Below are positions 49,227-63,757 of a DNA stretch of 64,000 nt, one piece after another; position 1 is the stretch's first letter, and each line of letters opens with the position of its first letter. The DNA comes from Syncephalastrum monosporum B8922 (taxonomy: Eukaryota; Mucoromycota; Mucoromycetes; Mucorales; Syncephalastraceae), in the NCBI GenBank assembly GCA_000697355.1, contig JNEN01001217.1, positions 124,001 through 188,000 of the forward strand, given 5' to 3'. Position numbers and translations under genes: made by a program. Below the pieces are notes generated by a model. The model saw only the letters and a list, made by a program, of their open reading frames with translations, did not search any database and was not told where the DNA came from.

Positions 49227-52144
49227 ATGTCAATCCCGCCCAACGTCCTCGATGACTTGTTCGTCCAAATGGTCGACCAAGGCTTGCGCACAGGCCACTT
49301 GTCTAACTTTGTAAGGCTGCAAAAAAGCGCCCCTTCTTACATGTCACAATCCGCTCTTGACCGCGCCATTGTGTCTGCTATGGACAAACAAGGTAAACTA
49401 TAACTATTTCGTAAAGCGTAGCATTGTTATCGCGTCCTGCGTAGTCTCCTTAATCTGCTACTTTTGGAAGAACGAATATGTTATTCAAACGCTGAGTTTC
49501 TTTAGGGAGGCTGTCCGCGTCTGAACTTTCAGGGTCAATCGACGTCCCACTTCAGAGCGTCACTCATGCCTGGTCTGTGCTAGCCCCGCAACACGGATGG
49601 CTCGTCATGGATGATGTTGCTCTTACTAGGTATGTGCTCTTCCTATTTTTTTTATCATTTCCTTAAAATTGTTTATTTATTGTCATTATTTATCATTATT
49701 TATTTACTCTTATTTCTCATACATTTCGTCAGTGACTACGTGGACAAGACCGTCGATCGTCTTCACGCACAGATCAACGATGCAGGCTGCCTTTCCATGG
49801 TTACTTTAGCACAGCAACTGAGCCTTCCGTATGCGCTGATTCAAAAGGCGAGACACGAATACCACAGCCGCTTGCCCATGATCACTGCTGACCCTCTTAT
49901 ACACTATGGTTAGATCCTCAGTCCACTCGCGAGCGCCGACGATGACGATGACAGCAAGGACTTGATTATCTATCCGCAGCTGTCCAATCTTATTTTGACT
50001 CGTCGTTACGTGATAGACGCTACAGCACGCCTGCAGGGAGCCTTGGATCAAGCGACACAGTAAGTGAAATGCTCACGCCCACGTGTGTGGAACTGGAATG
50101 TCTGATCTTTTCTTTTTCGATTGCCCTGGTCCCATAAAGGCCCCTGTCCATGTTTAAACTGCAGCGCGAAATCCTGTCAGAAGAGGAATCCCTCTTTTAT
50201 GGTACACGCTTACTTCTAAAAGAATTACGCCACGACATGCATAACACTAAAACAAACATAGTCTTGTTAGATGCCATCATCAAACGTAGCTTGTCTGCCG
50301 GCATGTTCCGCGGCCGCTATGACAAAACGGTCTACGTGCCTCACAGCTACAGAGATGGTCAATTGGATCTCATCAAATCGCTCGTTGCTGCTGGAGGGTA
50401 TATCGGTAAGTGCGATCCTTGTCCATGTTACGGCTATCAGCAGTGAGGTACTAACTTGAACTTATCCTCTACTCAGAATACGAGACAGTGGAACGGTCCT
50501 ACCCTACAGCAACCCAAAAGATCTGCTCACACGTCACTTTCCTGACATCATCTTTTTACCCACCTGCGCAGTAACGCCAGCCTGCTTGGATGAACAGGAA
50601 TCACTCGCGGAAGGGGCTCTGGATAGCAAAGAAGGTTGGTGCGATTTCTCGGTAAGCAGACGCCTATCTCTGGATGCGCAAAATAGTGCTGTGGAACCCA
50701 CGTGCTCACCGCGCTGTTCCGTTTGTTTTATTTCCTAACAGCAAAACGTACCGTCCGCCTTTACTGCTGCCGACGTGACCGCCATGTTAGATATGGTGTT
50801 TTCCCGTCTGGAAGAGAAACACAAAAAGCTTCTACGGCAACAGAAACGCCGACAAAGCGAAAGCAAGCTGTCCTCCAGAGAACCTGTCCTTTTGGGCACT
50901 CACTTTCTGACCACCGCCGACTATCTGCGCTTCCTTATCGAGTCCACACAAGACAAGCTCGATCAGCGTGCTCAGCACGAAATTCAACACGTCCAAAAGC
51001 AACACAGTGGCAAGACAAGGAAAACTGCCTTGGCCGACACAGTGCGCTTGCAACAGGAGGAGGTGCGCATAAATGTTCCTTTTGCCATGAGTAATACTAA
51101 GATACTAATTCTAGCGCGCAAATTCTCTAGGTAAACGATTACTTACGAAATTTGGGTTTACCCGATGCCTTCGCCGAAGCGGCTGCGCCTGCGCTCGTCA
51201 AGCCCATGACCGAAGCCTTGCAGCGCGCCATTCGTTCCGTCTATGTCCCGACTTCGCTCGTCAAAAGCACGTCACCATCACAACAGCACCTAGAGCGCGA
51301 ACACGCTTATGTTCGAGATCTACGTCAGCGCATCTACTATACTCAAAAAGCAGCGGCTACCCTATTTAAGCAAGCCGATGCTGTCAAGAGTCTGGAGAAA
51401 TACGTTGCGCGCCAACTTGGTCTCGATCTCATGTACCACGTGGCGCTTCTATCCTACCTAGAAGAAGGCCCTTCTGCAGCAGAAGAGCGTGGCATCCAGC
51501 AGGCTGAATTAGAACATCCCGAACGCATCGTGGAAGACCGGAAGCGACAAATTGTCGAAACTTACGCGGCTGAACAGGGCAAGAGCGATTCGTTCGGAAA
51601 GATGCTCAAAAGCAAGGTAACATACATGCTGTTTGCGAAATTTGGAATCATGCTAAGGACGGTGCGCTGTAAGAAAACGGATGCTCTGATGGAGTACCTG
51701 TCTTCTCTAGATATACCAGGCGCAGAAGATCTAGACGACGATGCTGTCAAAGGGCAAGTCTATATATATAGAGAAAAAGAGAGTATTGATCGTGAATTTA
51801 CATGCCCTTTTCCTCGTTTTAGACGGCTGAGACAAGAATTCAAGGAATCACTTGTAACGCAACTAGAGACCACAAGTGTATCGTCAGCGACAGCTCCCTC
51901 CATCCTCCATTTGACTTGCCTCTTGTACTTTCAGAGAGTGTACGATTCACCGCTCTATGTTTCCGGCAAGTACGTTCCACACATTCTAGAACTGATGACA
52001 GCACCTTCAAGCTCGCTCGACGCTAAAGTGAGTGAGCGTCTTCGAAAAGCGCATGATAATGTGATGGCGAGTCGCAAGTCACCCGAAGTCTTTGATTTGG
52101 CCTTGTTTGAGCAATTGAAGGACTCAATAAAAGACGGAATTTGA
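49227..52144 (+). CDS. UFL1: UFL1-like E3 UFM1-protein ligase
   Basis: Exons 49227-49392, 49506-49629, 49733-49847, 49914-50059, 50140-50405, 50485-50651, 50742-51062, 51131-51616, 51674-51753 and 51823-52144 give about 730 aa (human 794). N-terminal winged-helix repeats (VTLAQQLSLPYALIQK) are followed by the UFL1 core GMFRGRYDKTVYVPHSY and DIIFLPTCAVTP, then helical C-terminal regions. UFL1 transfers the ubiquitin-like UFM1 to ER-bound ribosomes with DDRGK1 and CDK5RAP3. Introns 49848-49913 and 51754-51822 are GC-AG. The exon 6 start is uncertain by 8 nt (50477 or 50485, with a matching donor change). Intron 51617-51673 is stop-free and in frame. Confidence 0.85.
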
Positions 52145-52403
52145 TCGATCATGCACTGCTCCAAGAATGAATAATAATTATCTAATGATATTATCTAATG
52201 ACCTGTGCAGTAGGTAAGTCTATAGCACAGCTAGGCATGAATGGCAGGTCTTTTCATGTTTGTTTTTATTTTCTGATGAGCTGATTTCCGTCATGCGTTC
52301 CTGGCATAATGTGTGAAATGGTTCGGCGATTGAATCGCGCGTGGCACCACTCAAAAGTCATAAGCGTGTTCTCTTAGCCGTATAGTAAGCTTGTCGTCTC
52401 ACC

Positions 52404-55400
52404 ATGGACGCCAACAATCCATTTCTCGCAGATGACGCTGCATCTTCTCCTCCTACGCAACAGCGACAATACGACAGACGCTATAACGAACAGTCTTATG
52501 GATACCCACCCCAAGACGATTATTCAGACATTGCAGGTATAGCAGAATCTGTTTCTTGCCTCCTGGGTCTTCTCTGTCAAACTCACGGACATCCCCGCTG
52601 GAAGCTGTTCTCGACGAAATCAACCACGAATGGAGCTTCATGCTCGAGGAAGATGTAATAAACAAACTGTTGTCCAGCAAAGGGGGCTCATCGTGTCCAT
52701 GTAGTTTGATCCCGTTACACTTGCCCTCGCCTTGATGGATGACAGCTCGGTCGGCAAGGGCAAAGACTATCGCTCCTTTCAGCGCGTACTGCACGACCTC
52801 AACTTGGCTCTGAAATCCATTGTGGATGGTACGTTACAGCCATGAAATATGTCGTCTTTTTGCTGAAACAAAAGAATAGACTACTATCAAGGCTTCAATA
52901 ACTCCATCGGTACCTTTGGTGGTGTGCTGCAAAACATCAACGGTAAGCGCGCACAAACCGCCCTCAAGAGACGAGACTCAGTAGAAACTAGACTCCCAAC
53001 AGAGAGTTGCTCAGATGAAAGCAAATTTACGCAAATGCAAGGGCGAGCTTCTGGAGAAGCGTACAGATTTGCTGAGTATGTGGTTCAAGAGTGAGCAGCA
53101 TAAAGAAATGCTGAGCTTATTGGATGCCATGTATGTATCACGACTGATCTGAAGAAGGGAATATCTAACGACATTGCGTCTAGCGAGGACATTCGTACCA
53201 CGCCGGAAAAGCTCGAAGCGCTCATGAACAGCAAGCATCTTCTCTCTGCTGCACAACTTGTGACAAAGTCATTCAAAATGGTCAACAGCAAAGACATGAA
53301 GCAGATTGGTGCACTCGACGATCTACGACGCACACTCACTGCACAGAAAAATGTATGGCTAAGGCTGCACCTGTCACATTTTCTAATCAACGTGTTTCTA
53401 TTAGACTCTCTACGATTTGCTCATTGAAGAGCTTCATAATCATCTCTATCTTAAGAGCCCTTATTGTGATACCCGGTGGGCAGCCTATGTTCCGGAGCAA
53501 CAGACACGTAAGCCCTTGCACAGATTACCAGCTATATCTAATACGTATGCCCTGTCTAGTGCCAGAGTCTACCATCAAACCGAGAAGGTAAGCGAGCGGG
53601 TGATGCAACTATCTGGATACGCTCTAATTGCATATGGTCCATATAGTTTCGGCATGGGCTCACCATCAAGTAAGTGAAATAAGCGCACCGGGTGCAAGGA
53701 CGTCATTGCTGACACTTTATACAGATACAGACGACGCCGAGGATATGTTTGCCGTCGACGAGAATGATATCGTAAGTGCATAGAAGGTACCAATCATTCA
53801 CTTTATTCATTATCTCCCATAGCTGAGAGAAGACATGGACAAAGACCCAGAGACCGACTCTTATTACTACATCGAAATCATCATGGAAGCGCTGGCGGTT
53901 CTTGGTGATATTCCCAGCGCTCTGGAGGTATTGCTGTACACAAACAAACATAAAAGGTCGCTATGCTCATAGAAACGTTAACAGACCATGTGTGAGCGCC
54001 TTCCACTCGAAGTGCACCGTCTGGTCGACAAGACCATTGGCCAAGTTGAAGAGAGGTATGGACAGAGCTGTTGGATCCTACTGCAAACTCAACTGGAAAA
54101 CCAGACAATCAAGTCTGGCGGTGCAGAAGTCACCCTCAGCCAAGACCACGGTGGACCCGACAGACATTTACTGCTTGGACAAAGCAAACAGTGAGAGCAA
54201 GAACGAGGTGCTGAAAGATCTTTTGTGGACCCTCTTCTCCAAAATGGAGGCCGTGCTTCGAGGCTTCCGCTTTACGGAAACATGTGCTCGTCGTATCAAA
54301 AAGGTAAAATACGGACTAGTTGAGGATTATAAGAAGCTCACCTGTGATAACAGAGAATGAACAACATGCTTGAAAGTGAAGGTAGATCAGCGCTACACAC
54401 ACTTTTTTGGTATCCACTCACAAGATCGACGTAGGTCTACCACTGCAAGACTTTAAAGTATATCATTTCCATGAGATCTGGCGACCTGTTCAAGCAGAGG
54501 CAAGTAATAATGATACCCTTTATTTTCGAGTATCTCACCATGTATTTAGATACGCTCCCTGCTGCAAGATTATCTTACCAGTGAAGACCATACCCCCGCC
54601 AATCTGCAAGTCGACGATGGTATTGGCAAGAGCATGTTTGGCTCCCGCGAAAAATCGCGCCAGCTGTTCAAGTTTACAGACACACCAGAAGACGACAGCC
54701 TGCAGGAAGCGTACAATGATGTTCAGCGGAAGCTTTTCTCGTCGTTCAAAAAGCAGCTCCCTGGCTTTGACATGACGGAGAATTCCAAGCTCGACCCCCT
54801 GCTGCATTCAAGTATTGTCGATAAGTACGCGAGCGATATGGCTTCCAAGAGTCATCGTCTCCTTGTCAAGCCGGATGCGTATAATGTCAGCGTCTTACTC
54901 AAGCCGACGATGGCATTCCTCGAGCGCCTGCGCGAGGTCTTCCCCAATTAGTAAGTGACATGTACTCATGTATGAGCATAATTCTGATGCTAGTCGTCTA
55001 TAACAGTGACGATCAAAATGAGGAGGGCTTTGGTAGCTTTCTCGATGATTTTGCTATCAATGTCTTTCTGCCGCAAATTGAAGAGAAGGTCATGCAGCTT
55101 ATTAGCCACGCTACCGTTGGTATGTTTCAATTGAATCAGCTATCCTTGTTGGATTTCTCACTCTGCATAGGTCTTGATGCGTTCCATGATGACCGCAATT
55201 ACAAGAACTTTTCCAAATACCCTATTGTGAAGGTAAGCGTCGCCTGAAACTGCTCAAATTCTATCTGCTGATCCTAGTTTCCCAGAGCGCTCTCGCTCTC
55301 ATCAGTGTTATCCAAAGCTTGTGTCGGACCATGCACACGATGCCCTTCCATATCGAGGAATATGTGCGTATGATCGAGGTCGTCCTACTCAAGTACTATG

Positions 55401-57021
55401 AGAAATGCTACCAGCGCTTCTACTGTAAGTTCTCGCATGAAGCGCGTAACGTGGTATCTGACTCATGTCTCTAGCCACGGTGGCAAAGGGCGGTGCCTAC
55501 GATGACAAGGAGAAGAACACAGCCGAGATTGACATTTGCACGAGTGGTGACTGGGCGCAGGACGAGAGTCTAGTTGCGCTGTTGGCGCAAAACCCTTACT
55601 TCAATGATGATACCGTGAGTCGCTCAGACTATGAAGTCGGCATGGGTCCTGACAATCATTTCTTCCTTGTAGAGAGCCGATTTTGAGTTTGTCAAGGCAC
55701 TCAATCAAGCCGTAAGTGTGAGGCAGATATACAAAAAGCGCTTACTGATAATTGAACAGGAGATTGGCATGGAGCTCAAGCTGAAAGAAGCCAAGCAGAT
55801 CGAAACAGAAGAGCTCATCTTTGAGCCCAAACGGCTTGTGGCCCTCGGTCGTCTATACCACAGTTTGGTAAGTCAAAAAATATACAAGAGGCGACATACA
55901 ACCCAATTCTCTGACATGTGGGGGTATAGAAATGGTTCGTTCGTGAGATTTGGGAGCTCCGTACACCAAGTCAGCAGAACAAATTGCCCACAGCCACATC
56001 TGTGGCAAGTCACCTGGACCTCGCAAGCGAAAATGATCCCGCGACGTCGGTCGAGGTTAGTGAAACTGTCTCATCATGTGAGAAATTTTAGACTGATTTT
56101 TCTGTAGGCAATGAGTAACCGCCGATGGTCGTTGGACTGGGTACCAAGACGGTCTTCTGTAGACGATACGGGTCCCGTCCTCCTGCCTCTGCGGGGCGAG
56201 GCCGCAAAGTATGAATACACCCGTTTGGAAAGAGTCGTTGAACTCACTGTTATTTAGGCGATATGATACGCTCCTGACGACATACCAGCAGCTGGCAGAG
56301 ACCTGCCTGTTCACGCTTCGCTTGGAAAACCGCTGCCATGTCATGTACTACCTGGAAATGGCTGTGCGCGAGGTAAAGAGAAGGCTGAGACGCATCCCTT
56401 TGCTTCTTATTCATGCTTCAATATAGGGTAACTACTATCTCGAGGACGAGACTTATGAGCCCGACCCGTACGTCATTACGTTGAACCAGGACCTGATGGA
56501 CATTGATGACTGTATCAACGCCTCGTTGCCACCCAAGGACGAATTGTAAGTCCGAGAAATGGTTTTGCGAAAATGATCAACCTCTTAATCTATCGCGTAC
56601 TAGATTTGCCTTTGACGGACTGCCTGCCCTCATCGTTCACCTGTTGATCACCGAGGCATCGTACATTAAGCGCATGAACGCAAACGGCGTGCAAAAGATG
56701 ATGCGCAATATTTTGGCGCTGCAACAAAATCTGAGCAATTTTGTACCACCCTCCCAGAGCTCAGTCATGGAGCGCGCTCGTGAATACTACCAGCTTTTCA
56801 ACCTGGGCAGTGAAGCGATGATCCGTGGTATTAGTGAGAATGGACCCCGCTTCACGTTTGATGAATACCGTACTATCCTGGGCTTGATCCACGATGTCAA
56901 GGCGGAGGGTGAGGGTCATGAAGGACAGCCTCTGCCCGAAACGGAGGAAAATCGCTCGGGCGGCACGTATAGCTCTTGGCTATTCAAGCTGGACGATGTG
57001 ATGGCGAAATACGAGACGTGA
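52404..57021 (+). CDS. SEC8: Exocyst subunit Sec8 (EXOC4)
   Basis: Twenty-seven exons, all frame-checked, giving 1,075 aa: 52404-52536, 52605-52654, 52705-52828, 52880-52942, 52992-53130, 53184-53352, 53405-53507, 53560-53587, 53647-53669, 53725-53771, 53823-53927, 53985-54055, 54105-54303, 54354-54381, 54435-54499, 54550-54950, 55007-55119, 55171-55232, 55286-55424, 55475-55614, 55673-55711, 55760-55867, 55930-56055, 56108-56208, 56258-56372, 56427-56545, 56604-57021. The N-terminal Sec8 coiled coil is clear (EINHEWSFML, YYQGFNNSIGTF, TPEKLEAL, IEELHNHLYLKSPYC), as is EIWRPVQAEIRSLL. Sec8 tethers secretory vesicles to the plasma membrane at growing tips. Introns are 48-74 nt; 54500-54549 is GC-AG. 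Confidence 0.95.
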
Positions 57022-57202
57022 GATAATAGCAACAGTAATGCATGCATAAAAGATAGAGTGACCTCCATATCATTTCGAGTGCTTGCTGTGGTCTCTGAGT
57101 ATGTGGCTGGCGGACCCTGATTGCTGCCAAATTCTTTTTCTTGTTTCCTGCCAATTCGATTTGACTTTTTTTCTTGCATACCTTCAGTAACCTGATCATA
57201 CC

Positions 57203-57986
57203 ATGAGACCGTTGACCACCACCGAGACCACGACTCTCTTTGAGAAGCTGGCCAAATAGTACGTGATCCATTCTACTTTCCATCCTTGATCTCATTCTCA
57301 TTCTCATTCTCCTTGTCTCCCAGCATGGGCTCCAACATTAAGCACTTGATCGACCGTCCCGACGAGCCTTACTGCTTCCGTCTGCAGCAGAGCCGTGTCT
57401 ATTACTTGAGGTAAGACATTTCGCTGCGGATCGTATATTGAGGCTCACTCTTGGACCTGCAGCGAGAAAATGGCTCGTTTAGCCGTCAGCGCTGGACGCG
57501 ATCACCTCGGATCGATTGGCACTTGCTTTGGTAAATTCTCCAAGACCGGCAAGTTCACTCTTCACATCACCGCTCTCGATTACCTTGCACTCTATGGCAC
57601 AGTAAGTGGGATGATACCAAGAGAGAAGAACGTGTATTCACACAGGTCCGTTAGCATAAAATTTGGGTCAAAGCCAACGGTGAGATGCCGTTTCTGTACG
57701 GCAACAATATTGTCAAGGCTCATTTAGGACGTATCACCGACAACACGCCCGAACATACCGGCATTGTTGTCTATTCGATGAATGATATTCCTTTGGTAAG
57801 TCATGTCTCTTCTATGAGAGAAAACAGCGAGAAAGGGTGCAAAGATTGATCTCTGGGGTCGAATAGGGCTTTGGCGTGACGGCACGAGCGACCGCGGATA
57901 TGAAGAACCTTCAGCCGACGGATATGATTGTATTCCACCAAGCCGATGTGGGCGAGTACCTTCGCGACGAACAGAATCTCTTCTAA
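57203..57986 (+). CDS. NIP7: 60S ribosome biogenesis factor Nip7
   Basis: Exons 57203-57258, 57324-57410, 57463-57601, 57655-57795 and 57867-57986 encode 180 aa, the standard Nip7 length. It begins [19 protein letters not shown]. The C-terminal PUA domain has [17 protein letters not shown] and ends [13 protein letters not shown]. Nip7 binds pre-rRNA and Nop8/Nsa factors in the nucleolus. It starts 181 bp after the SEC8 stop in the same direction. Confidence 0.97.
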
Positions 57987-58280
57987 GAAGCATATCATAC
58001 ATACATACATACGCGCGCGCAACACACACACTGTCACTGTCTATCTATCTATCAATCAATTGTCACTCGCTCCCTTTCCTTTCGCACCATAACAAACCAG
58101 CATTACTTGTATTACTCCCTTCTTGATTTATTGCATCCAATTTGATTAGAAAAAAAGTAAAGCACCGACATTCATGCCATTCATACACTGTTTCGAGCGG
58201 CTGCCCTTATGGAATGACCCATGCACCGATCGCATGGAGCTGCAGCGCCTGGCTGATCCGTTGCTTCTATGGAGCATTCT

Positions 58281-59009
58281 TCATACGGTCCAGCTCAGTA
58301 CAACCTAAGCTGTGCAACAAAGGGTATGTTTGTACATGCCATCTAGTAATTCACGTCGTCGTGGTCAGCCTGCTAAATAATGCAAACAAGATCAATTCCA
58401 GTCCATACAAGAGGGGTATCTTCATTATAAACTTACTTTCAATATTTCATCCTGATAGAGCAAAGCAGGACGGGTCTCGCCCTGCGGATCATAGTATGTG
58501 GTCACCGAGATACCAGGCAGGAGTTGCTTGGCAGCCTCATTGAAAATAAGCGACTTGAGCGTGATGCCTTCAATCTGGACCAAGCCCAGGGGCACTCGGC
58601 TACCGGAGAATGCGCTGAGGAACAGAGGCGTAAAGGGTTTGTGGTAGGGTGTTGATAACAACCCAATTGTGTTCGTGTCACTCGTATGCCCTACAATGGC
58701 ACCCACCAAGGAGCGCAGGTGGTCGGGTGTGCAGCCCCTTCGCACGTTCTTGCATTGGGCGAGAATGTCGGGTTGCAGGCCGGAAGGAAGCCGAGGGAAC
58801 GTCGTCGAGAGAGGCCAGGTGCCGCGTAAGTCAATGCCGCGATCGGATCGACCACCGACATGGTCAAGGGACATGCCTAAAGAAGATTGGAGGGCTTCCC
58901 GAGTGTGCCATTCAAAGAGGGTGCCACGGAAGAAGTTCGTGCCGGGATCCTTGTTGAGGGAATTCTTGACAAAAGAAGCGAGTCCGGGCGAGACAATGCG
59001 GCGCGTCAT
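58281..59009 (-). CDS. RRG7: RRG7-like mitochondrial protein with Mrr-type nuclease fold
   Basis: Main exon 59009-58437 and a probable short last exon 58304-58281 give 198 aa. The DUF2034 core shows GTLFEWHTREAL, GGRSDRGIDLRGTWPL, ILAQCKN and RSLVGAI; the D...(Q)CK arrangement resembles the restriction-endonuclease (Mrr-like) active site. Yeast Rrg7 is needed for respiratory growth and is mitochondrial; whether it cuts DNA is not established. A strong GTAAGT donor interrupts the frame at 58436. If unspliced, the protein ends two codons later, at 58425. The two versions differ only in the last few residues. The start lies 209 bp from the divergent phosphorylase gene. Confidence 0.82.
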
Positions 59010-59218
59010 GGAAATATGTATTATAGAAGTAGCTGCTACTTTTGAACGTTGTCACATACGAGATATACGCTACACCTCTGCCGTCGTATCTAATAGCTGT
59101 CACTGGCCCTGTCGGGACAACAAATTTAATCACCTCGACTTTCGCACAGTCTCGTTCCCGCTGCTTTTTGTTTGTCTTCCTCTTCTGTTCTTCTTCGTCT
59201 TCTTTTTTTTACCACATC

Positions 59219-60263
59219 ATGAAGGACGCTATTTCCAATGCTAATTTTCCAAGAGACCATGCAGGCCGAGTCTACCACATTGGTGTCAAGTATGGTGAGG
59301 TTGCCAACCGCATCCTGACCGTCGGTGACCCTGCCCGAGCCAAAGCCATCGCCCAATGGCTCGATACCGAGCAAGAAAGCGGCCACAAGACCTTTGTTAA
59401 CCATAGTCATCGTGGTTTCTTGACCATCACCGGTCGCTACAAAGGTGTTCCTGTCTCAATCATGGCAATGTAAGTTTAAAATCATTTTATCGTACTTTGC
59501 CCCTTTCTGCACAAGAATACGGAAAAATTAACCGTTCTCTGGCATGATTTTTTTTTGTTGTTGTTCCAGTGGTATGGGTAACCCAATGATGGACTTTTTC
59601 GTACGAGAGACACGCGCTATTGTCACAGGAACAATGGCCATCGTTCGATTTGGCTCATGTGGCGCACTCAACGAGCGTGCTCCGTGTGGTTCGGTCATTG
59701 TTCCTCGCGGCGGCTATTGTATTCGCCGCAACCTCGACTACTTTTGCGACCAACCCGTGCAGCCTCAAATCAGTCAGCAACCGTATCTCATCTCGGGTGT
59801 CTTCAATGCCGATGCTGATATGAGCGAAAGGCTTGCTGATGCGCTGACCAACGTGCTCGCGCCCTTGCCCGACGTCGGACCCATCATCACTGGCGGACTC
59901 AACGCCGACGGCTGTTCCTTTTACTCTGCCCAGGGCCGCCAGGATCCTGCCTTCTGGGATGATAACGAACTGTTAATCAAGAACGCCCTGGTCACACACC
60001 CTGATACTGACTCCCTCGAGATGGAGACCAGCATGCTTTATCACCTTGCTAACTGCGCACGCGGCCAGCCCATCCGTGCCACAGGCTGTATGCAGGCCTT
60101 CTTTAACCGTGTCACAAACGACGCTATTCGCCCAGAGACCGTCCAAATACTCGAACCTGCTGTGGGTCGCGCCTGCCTGGATGCTCTCGTCGATACCAAA
60201 ATCGAAGGCGAAATGGATCCCCAGGGCACCGTCTGGGAGCGCCTTCCTGCCGCTTCTTCCTAG
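59219..60263 (+). CDS. Uridine phosphorylase (PNP/UDP family)
   Basis: Exons 59219-59469 and 59570-60263 give 314 aa. Features of the NP-I nucleoside phosphorylase fold are VGDPARAKAIAQWL near the N-terminus (phosphate-binding loop), GMGNPMMDFFVRE, IVRFGSCGAL and LEMETSMLY with the ribose-contacting Glu-Met-Glu. The length and the divergent C-terminus favour uridine over purine specificity, but this is not settled by sequence alone. It releases ribose-1-phosphate and the base for pyrimidine salvage in the cytosol. Confidence 0.88.
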
Positions 60264-60734
60264 TCCCTCCAGACTTTCGCACATTCCTCTTTTTGCTTGA
60301 TTAGACTTACACACATAACAAACAGAGGCGTTGTACTGTATACCTACTATCGCTACTCTTAGTGTAAAATATATAGCTTTACATGTTTGCTTATTCAGAC
60401 GCAACTGGATTTTTCCGAAAATGGGGTCATTTCAAATAACCCCTGTTATCCGTGCGCCGCCCGCAGCTCTCCGCGCGCGTTACAGCCCGTCGCCCCCGCA
60501 AATGAAGATGGAGCGAAGAAAAAGGCCATACGGCTAAACGTATTCTAGCCAGCACCTATAGCAGAATGAGGATTGTACATGAGATATGCTATGATGTTCC
60601 AGCCCGTCACAGTGTGATGTGGGGGTGATGAAACATGTAAATGGGGGGTTTGATATCATCCCCCGGGAAGTATATAAAGACCTAGCGACGTGTATGACAT
60701 GGGCTCCACATCCCTTTCCTCTACTTCAAACACT
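60264..60734 (+). promoter_or_regulatory. GAPDH promoter with TATA box
   Basis: TATATAAA at 60671-60678, 57 bp upstream of the GAPDH ATG, followed by a CT-rich leader, as expected for a strongly expressed glycolytic gene. The left part is the 3' flank of the phosphorylase gene. Confidence 0.75.
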
Positions 60735-61876
<1,142 letters not shown>

Positions 61877-62173
61877 AGGAGTTGTACATAATCATAGCTT
61901 TTACATACTCTTATGAATTGAAAATGCATGCCATTGTGCGAACTACTTTTTTTTTTCTTTTGCTTTGTATTGGATTGGGGGGGGGCGGTCTGCGTATTTC
62001 TTGAGAAAAAGAGGTTATAGATGGTAGGTCCATTACTACAAAGTATGTACAGATATGAGAAGGAAGGGAGTAGCAAAAAGGAAAAAAAAATGAAGAGAGG
62101 AGGGTATCGTCATGTTTTCGTAATCATCAGATAAGAATGTGTATGAGAGAAAGAAAAGGAATAAGGAGAGGTA

Positions 62174-63629
62174 TTACTGAGGGCCACTACTACTGCTACT
62201 GCTGCTGGTGCTGCTGGAACTAAGCATGGTCTGTCGCCTGCCACCGGGATGGCGCAAGAGACCCGCAGGTGAACGTGGAAAGGTGGAGTAGGCCGGAGGG
62301 GATTGGGTTGGGTACTGGGGTCGCGGGTGGTGGATCGATATGGGTGTCTGCTGCTGAATTTGGATGAGTGGCTGCTCCTCGTCGTCTTCGTCATAATGGC
62401 GTTGACGTGCTGATACCGAATGGGTGCTGCTCGTGGCGTCCCCTCCCATCGAGAGATTTGCGGGCGAACTATTGATACCGCGCTGCAGGAGCAGAGAACC
62501 TGCCTCATATCCATACGCAGGAGGTGGGGCAAGCGTCCCGTGCATAGGCGCTAGGCCCCATTTTTTGACATTGGCTTCGACGAATACGAAACCTACAGAC
62601 GGTTTGTTCTGTCAGTGTTCCTCCGTTCACCTCTTTTTTTTTTTCTACATATGCAATTTTACCTCGTTGACCCAAGTTGACATGGATCTGGCAGGGCCCG
62701 TTTGCGCCCAGGGTAGGAAATAGGTTCCAGCGCAGACCGGAGCAGGCATCTTCCAATCTTCGGCCGTTGCGCGTGAAGAAAATAGTGCCGGTGCGGTGAC
62801 GATAGCCGACACCGACGACATCGCCTTCTTGGAAAGTCGCGCCGTAGGGTTTGCCTTGGAAAGGGTTACTAAAGTGCTTGTGGCCGGTGTCACTGAAATA
62901 GGCCAAGGAATGCCGATTCCATCCTGTTCCCAGTTGAAGGTATCAGTTTGTTTGTCAAGCCGATTCATTTTCCCTGTTTCTTCCCATTGTCCTTACCAGG
63001 CAGCCGAAAGTGAGGGTATGGTTTCGTCGCAACGCCCACTGCCACGGTGGTGCTGACAGGTTTCTCATACATTTTAGCCTAGCCCAGTTCGTAAGCGATC
63101 GAATCTGTCTTTCCTACACGAGATCAGCGTAATTTACCTCCCAGTAATAGACGTCTTGGTTCCTAGGCAAAGGCAGATTGGTTTGCACGCAGGATTCGCC
63201 GTGATAAAATTGTATCTCGGTGCGGGCGGACACGAATGTATTGGATTCCATGTCCCACTCAAACTCGAAGGCTGACACACCCTTTTCTTGTATCGATACA
63301 TACTGAGGGAGGGTGATATCGGTCGGCACGCTGTCCGGAGGGTATCGTTGCTGAAATACTATCACGAAAAGGGTATCAGCCGCACGTTACTTGTCTACTT
63401 GTTCCAGAATGGAGTTGCCTTTTGCTTGCTCGTAGCTAATGCGAGCATCTTCGGAGAGGGATGCCAGAAGTGCGGGTGTCTCGACCACTTCGCTGCCTCC
63501 TTCGAGGTCGTCGCTGCCTCCGAGAAAGAGTCTGTCCCCGCCAGCCTTGGTGAAGCATAGCAGTACAATGATGACGAGGAAAAACACAATTACACCGACA
63601 ATGAAGATCCACGTATATGTGTTGTCCAT
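62174..63629 (-). CDS. SSH4/EAR1-like SPRY-domain Rsp5 adaptor
   Basis: Exons 63629-63419, 63358-63138, 63078-62997, 62923-62663 and 62592-62174 give 397 aa. An N-terminal signal anchor (about residues 7-27, IVGVIVFFLVIIVLLCF) is followed by YPPDSVPTDI, then a SPRY domain (about 120-260) with YYWEAKMYEKP, VAVGVATKPYP, GDVVGVGYRHRTGTIFFTRNG, and a disordered tail with PPPAY and PPAY, the PPxY motifs that recruit the Rsp5 ubiquitin ligase. Yeast Ssh4 and Ear1 direct membrane cargo into multivesicular bodies. The first intron (63359-63418) is GC-AG. Confidence 0.88.
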
Positions 63630-63757
63630 CAGGACGAACGTAAAGAACGAGAGTAAACAGGGAGACGGGGGAAAGAGTAATAATAGAAGTGGAAAGAAAC
63701 AAAAGAAGCAGGGTGAGTCTTTTTTTTTTCCTCTCTATAATAAATTTCCATATTTGC

